Below, in pieces: positions 1 to 10,600 of a stretch of 64,000 nt of DNA (its first letter is position 1; the number at the start of each line of letters is the position of its first letter). Below the pieces are notes generated by a model. It saw nothing but the letters and a program-made list of their open reading frames with translations, had not been told where the DNA came from and made no database searches. Origin of the DNA: Micromussa lordhowensis (taxonomy: Eukaryota; Cnidaria; Anthozoa; Scleractinia; Lobophylliidae); contig OZ026606.1 of the NCBI GenBank assembly GCA_964020085.1, forward strand, positions 23,955,073-24,019,072. The letters run 5' to 3'. The position numbers and the translations under genes are program-made.

Positions 1-131
1 ACCACTTTTTTTGGCCCGGCTAAACACCAATACATTTTCTTGCAATAATACCCCGTTAATGCGGCAACCCGTTAATACGGAATCCTTTATAATTTTACCC
101 CGTTCATAGTGCCACTCGAACACTTAGTAAA
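1..131. other. left edge, no gene seen
   Basis: AT-rich sequence with a short repeated phrase built on CCCGTTAAT followed by GCGG or ACGG. No coding potential or named repeat is visible. Confidence 0.4.
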
Positions 132-457
132 TTTTTGAAAATTTAAGTTGGCTCTGAACCCACGCCACATTTTTTTTATCATGCCTATTACAATTCGATT
201 ACAAAAAATAGGGGTCACCGAACTCACGTGTTTGAGTTATAAGCGCTTAAAACTAAAATTAAGGGTATTTTTAGCAGGTTATATTGTTGCTATGGTAACC
301 TGTAAGGTAAAATAGGTGATTGCAATTTGTTAACCAATGATTGGGGATTTGCATGATATCATTATTGTAGCATCACTTGTTAAACAGTGGCAGTATTCAT
401 CCTTCAAAGTATAGCTGTTAGAAAAGTGCTGATAACTGTTGCCAGCCTCCTTAAATG
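132..457 (+). repeat. single-arm copy of the 22-kb palindromic repeat family
   Basis: This stretch aligns in order with the right arm of the large palindrome (22240-22572). Shared landmarks are TGGCTCTGAACCC at the start, then TTATAAGC, AATTAAGGGT, GTTATA.TGTTGCTATGGT, ATTGTAGCATCA and AGTGCTGA.AACTGTT near the end. The copy is diverged by substitutions and small gaps. It stops at what would be the hairpin loop, so only one arm is present. It lies in the last intron of the SDR-like gene. Family name not recognised. Confidence 0.65.
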
Positions 458-635
458 CGAACTCCCGTGGAATCTCTCGCCCAGTTTCTAGTCCTCTAGA
501 ATTCCCACAGTCAATCCGTTTCTGGTCATGTGGCTCGAGGGAGGACTTGAACAGAATGATTTCTAAACGCGAGACTGCGACAGACTGACAAAAATCCATT
601 ATTTGCAACTGAATGGTGGAACATTTGTCTTGCAG

Positions 636-1282
636 GTGAAGAGGTAATAAAGAGGGAAAATGAACTGTGGAACATCCCTTACTTGATTCTACGTCTGCCT
701 GACGTCATTGGTCTCCGTGACAACACCAACAGATTCTGGAACTACCTTATGTGGATGAGATTTCACGACATATTTGACCGGCCGGTGGCAATACCACACA
801 GTCTCCAAACTAGATCTCTGAGCTTCGTCTTTGCTGAAGATGTGGCGAATCTCTTGGTAGTCCTGCCCGAGTATGGAAACAACGTGTATAACTTTGCGTA
901 CAACCTGGCATTTTTAGAACAGGTGACACTCGAAGAATTACTCCGAAATATGGCCCAGAATCTTGATGTCCCTGGGGTCAAGTTTGACAAGTCTAACGAA
1001 TGGGGTACTCACTATTACCCCTCTGTAACGCGTGGCCCGTTGGATATTTCCATGGCGGTGAAATTTCTTCGCTGGAATCCGCATCAGCTGGACCATGGAA
1101 TTAGAAAAACCGTGCAATTTTACGAGTACGCGATGAGATCTTCGGAATTTAAGGCTCAAAGCAAGGCAATCCTCGACAGTTTGGATGTTCCTTCTCATGC
1201 AATGGAAGCGTTTAGGAAACGGCTGAAGGAAGTTTATAATATAGATTACATTAGGCCAGATAATGTAAAAGACGAGTTATAA
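636..1282 (+). CDS. extended SDR / NAD-dependent epimerase-like protein, last exon (5' partial), C-terminal KDEL
   Basis: This is the 3'-terminal coding exon. A TTGTCTTGCAG acceptor ends at 635 and the frame is open from 636, the first two bases completing a split codon, to TAA at 1280-1282 (about 214 residues). The opening residues read EEVIKRENELWNIPYLILRL, then PDVIG. That LRLPDVIG segment plus a later SFVFAEDVA block fit the substrate-binding half of extended short-chain dehydrogenases/epimerases. The Rossmann fold and the catalytic Tyr-Lys lie in exons outside the window. The protein ends in VKDEL, the classic ER-lumen retrieval signal, so an ER protein is inferred, though the signal peptide cannot be seen. 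A poly(A) signal AATAAA sits at 1397-1402. The specific enzyme is not recognised. Confidence 0.75.
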
Positions 1283-1396
1283 CGACAATTATGTCTAGGA
1301 TATAAACTGCGCGAACGTTTTGTGAATTTTTACATCGCTCGAGACGGCAAATAAGTAAAAAAAATCATTTATTGTGTAAACTGGTGTGATGCAGAT

Positions 1397-1402
1397 AATA
1401 AA
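1397..1402 (+). terminator. poly(A) signal AATAAA of the SDR-like gene
   Basis: Canonical hexamer 115 bases after the stop codon, on the coding strand. Confidence 0.6.
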
Positions 1403-1435
1403 GTAGATGTAGATGCGTTTTTTATAATCGAACAG

Positions 1436-1596
1436 AATAGACCAATTTCGATATATTAAAATTCATCCTAACACAATAGACCTCAGCACGAGGCTCTGGG
1501 GAATAAACCCCACCAACTCTGTAGTTATTCCACAGAGCCTCGTAATGAGGTCTATTGTTTTAGGCTGAATTGTTAATATATCGAAATTGGTCTATT
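1436..1596. mobile_element. 160-bp palindromic MITE, copy 1
   Basis: The two ends are perfect inverted copies for at least 24 bases, starting AATAGACCAATTTCGATATA. Inverted pairing continues inward through CAATAGACCTCA and CGAGGCTCTG to a loop of about 30 bases. There is no ORF. A second copy lies at 33788-33947. The form is that of a non-autonomous fold-back element. No target duplication was identified. Confidence 0.8.
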
Positions 1597-1639
1597 GGCC
1601 ATTTTTTCCAGCATTGTGTGAGGTCCAAACTTTGAACCA

Positions 1640-1875
1640 AATGCGTTTGTCCGATCTATGAGACAGTCTCTGTTATACAAATGAATATATGAAAGATCAT
1701 ATCTTTGAACTGCGGAGAAAGATATGAAGACATGATTGATCATAGCAGTTATAGACACAACTTAAGCAGTTGTGAAATTAAGGCCTGAAAAAATTCAGGC
1801 CTGAAGGGGATTCGAACCCATGACCTCTGCGATACCGGTGCAGTCCCCTGGCCATGTTGAACCCTCACGCGGATT
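1640..1875 (-). mobile_element. tRNA-derived SINE
   Basis: On the minus strand a B-box match GGTTCGAATCC (about 1810-1820) closes a tRNA-like head. Directly after it comes a perfect hairpin, AGGCCTGAA then a T run then TTCAGGCCT (about 1781-1803). The body continues with a segment around 1680-1730 (ATGAATATATGAAAGATCAT on plus) that recurs in diverged form near 43655. Head, hairpin and body together indicate a SINE rather than a working tRNA gene. Confidence 0.6.
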
Positions 1876-2513
1876 TCGTTCAAGTTAAAGGGCCATTGTC
1901 ACGATAAAGCGCATGTGTGGTCTTGATTGACACCAATTTTTTTAACCAATAAATATCCTAATACTATCACGCGCGCAACGAATTCGCCTCGAGTCAGCTT
2001 GGAGTTTCACGTGAAAATCTCTTTATCCGCTGGCTTTTGACCTTTTGTTTGTAAAGAATATTTATCATGTTTATGTTGTGTGAAGGCCGTGTCCGTTGAA
2101 TACAAGCCCCCTGCACTTTACTTTCTTTCAACTTGCATGCACATCTGCAGCCATATAGTTTCCGATGTTCGTCCTCCTATCTTTTCTTCCTTTCCGTTTC
2201 TTTTTTTTCCTTTCGAAACAAGACGGCTAGTGACGGGGCGAAACTAGCCGCTTCGAAAACCCCCTCTCGAGGACAGCGCAATTCTCGACGGTATTCAACC
2301 CAAAACACAAAATATGCCGTTGAAATCTTTCATAGAGGACTAAACAGTCCCCCAAATAGCGGCATTACTATTTACACACGCCTCGCAAGGTCGGTGGAGA
2401 AGGATTTTTCTCACAAATATCAACTTTGAAAAGTGTTCTATCGGATAAGAAAATAAACTGCCGCACTTGCGCAGAAGGGTGTCAATCGCCGATCGTCCTC
2501 GTTCGTCGTTTTC

Positions 2514-2660
2514 TTAGGCCCGGTTCATACGTCGCATTTCTGCCGTGTCGAATTCAATTCAATTGAAGTGCGGCAGAAATGCGACAGGTGATTCAGACGT
2601 CGAATTTCTGCCGTTTCGTTGAATTGAACAACAGAAACGCGACGTATGAACGGGGCCTAA
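2514..2660. mobile_element. MITE with 29-bp terminal inverted repeats
   Basis: It starts TTAGGCCCGGTTCATACGTC and ends with the near-exact reverse complement (GACGTATGAACGGGGCCTAA). Internal blocks CAGAAATGCGAC and GTCGAATTTCTG form further inverted pairs. No ORF. Superfamily uncertain, because the outer TTA and TAA are inverted rather than direct. Confidence 0.7.
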
Positions 2661-4280
2661 CGTGCTGCTGGGGTTAACAGTGGTAGCTGGGGAGAGATTT
2701 CATTTCGCCCAGACCATTCCAAAACTGAGGGTGTTTTGCACTTTTTCACTAGCAGCCATTTAAATTTCGGCCGTTCTGTTCAAGCTCGCTCCATTTGGAA
2801 ATACAGAATCCATACAAATAATAGCATGATTTACTGCTTGCAATTCAACAGGATTTCGTTTAATTTCAATACCAGTACATCATTAATCTTAAAGTTCTGT
2901 TCTGAACAGCTAAAATTGCACAAGTGAACGTTTTGTAGTCACCTGCATTCAGTGCTAAAAACAAGAGAACTAGTTCCTCACAACTATTTATTACCCGAAC
3001 TAATTAAGGTGAACACGGACAGTAAAAAGGGCCAGTCCACAAAGTAAAAACCTCGTCTCCAGGACAGTTTTCCCTTCAACTTGTGAGGGAAAAGTGACCT
3101 GGGCACGAAGTGAGTGCACAGAGGGGTATATACTTCATCCATAGATAACTACAATCAGCTACTAGCTACATCAGCGTGGTATATAAAGAATATCAATTTT
3201 CTTTGCTAATTTACAGCTTTCGCAATCTCTGGGGCGCGTATATGCATTGAATTACGATTAAATGAATAAAACACCACATCTCGATAACAAACGTTTAAGT
3301 TATCTGTTACCCGTACGAGTCTGCGAGGCTTCAAACAGTTAAAAAAAAAACACCAATCAAGTGTATACCAAGTGACGAGGGCACGACACCTTCAACGACG
3401 GAAAGCGCCTGCACTTCCCCTACTGCCACTGACCAGCAGTGATAGCGTTGAACTAGGTATTCGCACCCCCGATACAAGGTTTCCCGGCATATCGCACAAC
3501 TGGGACAGCACCAGCTGCCTTGCTACTATGACCCTTATTGTTAAACTTCAGGAACTAAAAAATGTAGTTACTAAAAAAAAATTCCCAAAACTGACAAATC
3601 AATTGTCGGTTTGGTAACATATCACTTTAACACGATTTAATGAATTTACCAAACGAAACAAGACAACGGATTTTGGAAAATAATTGAGATTTGAAGCCAA
3701 GCGAATGTGCACACAGTACTATGCCATTACATAAATAATCGGCAAGATTATTTAGCTCTGATCATCGCTCAACTCATTAAATCACGGCCTATATCTAATC
3801 TTAGCATATATTAGAAATTTAAAACGTGAACGCATCATCATCGTATGCGTTACAAAAGCTCTACATCTATTTTCAATAGAGGTATATTAAACTATGTTAA
3901 CCTAATAATCTTGCAAAACACGCCGCACAGTTTTTTAAATATTACAAAACCTTTTTTCGATGACAGTTCTCGGCAATAATTCTAATAACTAATCAATATG
4001 GCCTTTTACTGTCAAACGTCAATGTTCCCCTTTGGAATCTAAACCAACAAATAACTTAACAGCATACACGCTATCGCATATCACGTAATATCCATCCAAT
4101 GATTCGCAGCCTGTTCAATTTGTTGAGTCGAACCGCTCTCTATTTCCCGTATCACGACACATAACACCTTTGACTTGAACCATTCAATTTAACCGCAGGT
4201 ACCATCAACTCGACTTTTGAGCAGCAAAGGTGCACAGAATGGCGGCATCCTCGCGACGGAATTCTTCAGCTTCACAGACA
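2661..4280. other. region downstream of the MTSS-like gene
   Basis: No gene recognised. The last part is probably the MTSS-like 3' UTR. A candidate minus-strand AATAAA (TTTATT at 2987-2992) would give a 3' UTR of about 1.3 kb, but this is weak. Short ORFs here have no recognisable protein features. Confidence 0.35.
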
Positions 4281-7200
4281 TCAAGAGTGATCTTTCTCTT
4301 TTGCTTTAGCTTGAATTAACTGTCTTTGACGTCTGATCTGTTTCTGCAACATACTTAATCCATCGTCTTCAGAATAAGCACCTCCCTCTTGCTCCTGTCC
4401 GTCTTCCTTGTATAATTCTCCATCAGAGAGCCCTGTCTTTCTCTCCGGACAGGGAGGTGGTACCGACGACTTCCTCGCGGGAGGCATAGGTGCACTCCTG
4501 CTTCGCGCGGCGTGACTTGCTAGCGTCGCTAGTTGTGCCTGTTGAGCAGCGGAAGGCCGTCCTGATACACTCTGACTTCTGTTGTACATGGCTTTTGATT
4601 TCTGTTGTGGCGTCCACCCACCGGAATTTTCCTGAATATTTTCAGGATTTGAGCGATGATGTTGCCCGCCGTAACTGAAATAACCCGAATCACTGCTAAT
4701 TAATCCGCCAATCTGAACATCACCATTACCCGAGTAGCTGCTCTGTGATGACGTCTCGCTGTCGCTTCGTCGATGTGCCATTCCGTACTGGTACGGAGAC
4801 ATGGCAGACGTTGATTCACTCATGCACCGTGGGCGCGTATTGCTCACAGCGTAAGGCGTGGCATATTGAGGCCCGTGAGGACCGTATCCTGACGCATCTT
4901 CCCGAGGGTGTTCCGCTATAGAGGAAGGAAGGTAAACTTGCGCAAGCGAGGCACAAGGCGACCTCTCCCCTGAGGAAGAGGAATAGCAACCCGAGTCCGT
5001 AGATGTGGTCCACGACGTTCTGTCACCTGTGTAAAGGATTAAACAAACATAAATGAGATACTGCTAGTATGTTTTCATGTTCTTGCAAGTATGTTTATGT
5101 AATGATGTCTGATTACGTGATCTGTCAGTGTATCAGCGCTGACTGAACAATGTGCAAGCTGAAGAAAACCAAGTGACAACTTAGCCTCGAATATTAGCCG
5201 TCTCCCCGCCATAAGTCCAATCCCCAAGCATGGGCTAGTGTTAACTGAAGGCAAACTTGTTGTCAACTAGTTGTACAGGCTGAAGCCCAAATAGCTGGTT
5301 ATAAGAGAAGCTGAAAAGAGAACAGGGAAGCTGCAATGCTCCAAGACAATCTAGTGATGAAAGGCAAAGACGCGAATCCCAGACGTGCCGTTGTCAAGTT
5401 CAACGTCCTCATTGGCTAAAAACAAATCGGAAACTTTGACGTTGCTTTACCGAAGACTTAACGGAACGGTACTCGTTTATCCGAATGAAAAGGCAACATT
5501 TACTACTCACCTGGATGGGGTAAGGCAGGCACTGCCCCAGGGAAGGGAGGAGGAGGTGGCATTTCAACCTGCAAGTCTCCTGAGTAACCAGGTGATAGCA
5601 GCGGGGTTGGAGGTTGAGGAAAGCTCTCTACTGACGGCGAACCTATTGACGATCCCAGAGACGACATTGAAGACTGGGACGAGGTCGAAGACACACTAAA
5701 ACTCGTCGAACGGGAGCAGATTCGGGGCGGGGGGACTTTCTTGGGAGAAGTGGAGGGCGTGACTGATCCTGCAAGCTTGTTTCGCGTGTTACTGTGTTTT
5801 ACGGAGAACGAGTAATGTCGACTAAATGCATTGAAGTAAGGGTCTGTTTCTGACGGCGGTGGAGGCGGTGGGGTGGTAGGAGGGTCGCGGCCTGTGTGTT
5901 GTGGACTCGTGGCTCTGGTCAATGTGGTCGTTGGACTCGGAGGCGGAGACTACAGGAAAAAATAAACACAAATCATTCAGTTACCGATAAGAAAAGATCC
6001 ACTTTTTAACATTTATGGGATTGGGTGAATAGCGAAGGTTTCTCTTGCCGCCGATTCGAGCATGCCACGTAGCAGTTTTTAAATAACTAATAATAATTAT
6101 TAAAATATATATCGCGAAGACTGTCATGAATACTCAGTCGCGCATAAAAACTAATACCTTAGTTGTCTATTGCACAAAAACCGTGTTTTATCAGAGTCAA
6201 AACACTGTTTTATTTTCCATACTTATTAGACCCTATGGAAACTATTTTACGTCTCGCTCCTCAGTAAGGTTAATAAATCAGTTCAAAGTGGCATTTATCC
6301 CTCAAAGCTTAAACATGCAAAAATAATACCAGTATTTAAAAACGAAGACGAATCTGATCCAAATAATTACAGGCCGATATCACTTTTGTCTGTTTTTAAT
6401 CGGATCTTCGAGAAACTGATGTATAAGCGATTAAAATCTTTTATTGATAAATATGACATACTCTCTAAATCTCAATACGACTTTAGAGAGAACTGCTCTA
6501 CACAGCACGCTCTTATTGATATTGTTAATAAAATACAACTTAACTTTGATAAAAAATTATACTCATGCGGAAGATTTATAGATCTTAAAAAAAGCCTTTG
6601 ATACAGTTGACCATGATATTTTATTGTACAAATTGGAACATTACGGCATAAGAGGTATAGCTAATAGCTGTTTTTGCTCATATCTTAAAAACAGACGGCA
6701 AACAGCCCAAGTCGGCCCATATATTTCTAAAACTGAGGTTAGTTCCTGTGGTGTTCCACAAGGTTCTGTATTGGGTCCTTTGTTGTTTTTGTTATACATT
6801 AATGATATTTCCTACTCGTCTAATCAATTTAATTTCTTCTTGTTTGCTGATGATACAAATCTTCTCTACGCTGATAAGAATCTGCGCTCGTTAGAACTAA
6901 CAGTCAACAAAGAACTCACCAGTGTATGTAATTGGCTAATGCCAAACAAATTATCACTAAACACAAAGAAATCTAATTTTGTAATTTTTCGGCCTTACCA
7001 AAAACGAATGAACCTCGACGTAACTATAAAACTCTTTGACCATGATAAAAATTCCTTAATTCTTCTAGAGAGGAAGGACTATGTTAAATACCTTGGTGTT
7101 CTTATCGATTCAAACCTCACTTGGAAGCAACATATATTATCTATCTCCTCAAAGATCAGCAAATCTCTTGGAATTATTTCAAGATTGAGACACTTCGTTC

Positions 7201-7580
7201 CCACTGATACCTTACTAAGCATATATCGGTCTTTGATCCAGCCCTACATTACTTATGGTATTGCTGTTTGGGGCCAAGCTGCTCAAACAAATCTAGACAA
7301 ATTAATAATCTTGCAAAAACGTGCTCTTCGTTTAATACACTTTGCTCCATACAGATCTCATGCGATCCCATTATTTATTCACTATAATATCCTCCCGCTT
7401 AACTTTCAATACTGCAAGTCAGTTTGCACTATTATGCATGACGTTTCTAACAATTCTTTGCCGGCAAACATTTCTAATTTATTTCTTTATCCTGCACAAG
7501 TGCATAGCTATAATACTAGGTTTTCAGAGATAGGTAATTTTAACATTAAGTACTCCAGGACAAATCACTTAAAACATTCA

Positions 7581-7635
<55 letters not shown>

Positions 7636-10600
7636 ACTCTAAACATAAATTTAAAGATTCTTTACATCAGCTCCTTTTACATATTTTGGAACTGGAGGAT
7701 ACTTATGTTGACACACCTACTCTAGTTAATAAATTAAGCAAGATGAATGTATAATAGGCTCGTAATTCTGTAATTCTGTAATTTTTCAACGTATTGTAAT
7801 AACTCTAGTTCTATCTTCTATCTTTCCTTTTCTTTCCTTTTAACTTTATCCTATAAATTAAAATAAATTAATTTCTATTCAAGTGTCCTCTGCTCGCCTC
7901 GACTAGCAGAGCTATTTGCGAGCAGAGGAAGATGCTATGTATTTTAAAATTATGAATAAAAAATGAAAATGAATGAAATGAGTTGAATTTCTTTTGATCT
8001 ACACTGTACCTGGTCATCGTAGTTATGATGATCAGAGAGTCTAAAGTCTCGCACCAGCTCCTCTCCAGCCAGTGGCAGTGTGGATGGACTAATTGTCTGC
8101 TTGATGATGTCCGCAAGAACTGACTGCAGGTGTTCAATTTCTCCTAACATAGAAATCTCGTGCTCCTGAAAACACGTAAAACAGAATCTAGGTATAATCT
8201 TTTGCAGGAATCAGAACATTAAGAAGTAGTTGTGGCTAATTACTTTAGAACAGCCAGATTCCTATTCAAAAAGTTGCATCAGTTCTTCAAATAAGAAAAC
8301 AAAAACTGCCATATTTCACAGCCATAAGTGAAGTTATGGTACCCTTGGGACAGTATGAAATGTGAGGAGTAAGGAAAAGATGAATCGCGGCCACAGCACA
8401 GGGGATGGCAGAGGTAAGGTCAGTTTATTTATCCCAGAGACAAAACTGCAATAAAATCTAATGCATTTTATTTTTTATATCGACTTGGAGCTACACCCAT
8501 CTAATTATTTGTACATGTAGTTTATTTGACTTTCAGTGCAACAAAACGAGATGATATTTTAACCAACAATAACGAGTAAACCATTCTGATGAGACTAACC
8601 ACAACTGGTCTGAAGCAAGAAGCTAACAAGCAGTATCTAGTTCTCTCTTCCACAAGCACTTTTCTGAGGTAACGCTTCTCCTGCTCTTCAAATGCTCCTT
8701 GCTGAGCACTGGCTTGCTGCAAGTCAGAGTTTACACAGATATTAACTGCACTAAGAATCACCAGTGAATGCAAAACTAAATTGAAGGCAAAGTAGTTCAT
8801 CATCGAGCCACATGGAGAAACTGGTAGCAGTAGCAAAGAACTTCAATATCAAGGAAATATTAAAACACTTCTGACTAACTTGGAGACTTCCAGCATAATA
8901 ATATGCATGGGCATTCTAGCAGGCAATGGAGAAAGCAGTGGCAGAGATGACTGTGGGGTTCACAGCCAAGTACAAATAAATAAAAGACAATGCTCCAACC
9001 AGGAAAACAAACAAATAGGACAACAATTTCTTCAATACCCACATGGGAAAACTTATGAATACTCTTTTCCATTTTTAAAGTAATACGCACCTTCAAAGCT
9101 GCATCTAATCTTTCTTGGTGTTCTGACTTTCCTGGGAGGACAAAGGATGTAGAAACATCAACCTTTAACTGTACATGTATAACTAAACATGTCAACTACT
9201 CAACAACACTCAAGCGTCTCAGGACATGACTCTAAAATGTTTAAACTGACAACACTGTGACTCTAGCTCAGTGCAAGGTAAAGGTTTTCTTCCTTAAAAC
9301 CATGCTACATGTCGATTAGTTTTCAATGACTATGACTTTTTAACCTAAATTCCATAGACATTCTGGTTGAAAGGGTGTTTGGAAGCATTGAGGATGAAAC
9401 AGTGGCAGGATCATACATGAAGTACATTACATTGATTTAAGTACAATTTATTATGCTCACCTAACTCACCTTTTTTAACCTTCTTTTGCCACTTGTTGGT
9501 TTCTGCTGTGGCCTTTTTCAAATCCTGTTTGGCTTTCTTGTATTCTGACACAATACAAAATAGATATTATAACCCCCAAAATGTAACAGAAACTAGTCTA
9601 GAGAGCGCATCTGACAGAATGTGCTGGTGCAGATCCACATGATTTGCTAACTAAATCTGCATGCAAAATAAGCTAAAATGCTACGGAAAAACTGTGTAAA
9701 TGAAGAACTACCTGTCAACAAATATCATAAAAAGATCAAGCAGATATGTCACAGTTGGCAAAAAAAGATGTGCATTCTATTAAAGAGCTTAAATTGTGGG
9801 TAACCCTAACCCTAATTGCTTTTCGTTTCACTGTTGTTTAGTACATTGGAAAGGCATTAATATCAATTTTGTTGACTGTTGAAATTTCCGCATAATCCAG
9901 TGTGTTTTCTGTATAATTGGTGCACCCCCCCAAAATGTCCACATAATTTGTTACGTTTTTCCACACCCTGTCAGATGGCATGTACAGAATAAGCTTTTGG
10001 CTGCCTATCTACAGACTTTGACTAACGTCTATCTACAGCCTTTTGTCTAAGGCTGCTAAAAGCGTATTCTAACCTAAATTTTCAACCGCAGAATGCTTTA
10101 ATTGTTTTGATATGCTTAACCTGGTTGCTTGTCTATTTTTAAAGGAAACTAGCATGGTGCAAAAGCAAATACGAGTAAAAAAAAACTAGTATGATGGAAA
10201 ATGGTACAAATCCTTCAGTTGTGCTGATGGTCAACAACACAATTTACTGTTTCTACAGAATTAGTGCATGCACTTTTACTTGTTTGTTTTCATACTCAAA
10301 ACCTCACACTGCAGCAGCTAGAACAGACGACATACAGTAGCACACATGTAACAAAGAACTTTTGCCAATCATTTCCATTTCCATTTATTTTTCCATTAAC
10401 CACACAAAAGATAAGAAAAATAATACAAAACACAATACACTAGAAATATCAAGAATATCAACTTCACAAAATGATACACAAGTCATATTTTAGACTTTGT
10501 TTGAATTTACATTTTGTACATGTAGACGCACACTGTTGTTTAAAGAGATTCAACATTGCTTTTCAACCACAGGATCAACAACAGCTTTCAAAACAATTTT

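Noticed and set aside
9801..9815. Telomere-like TAACCCTAACCCTAA
   Set aside because: Only two and a half units inside an intron. Too short for an interstitial telomere claim.
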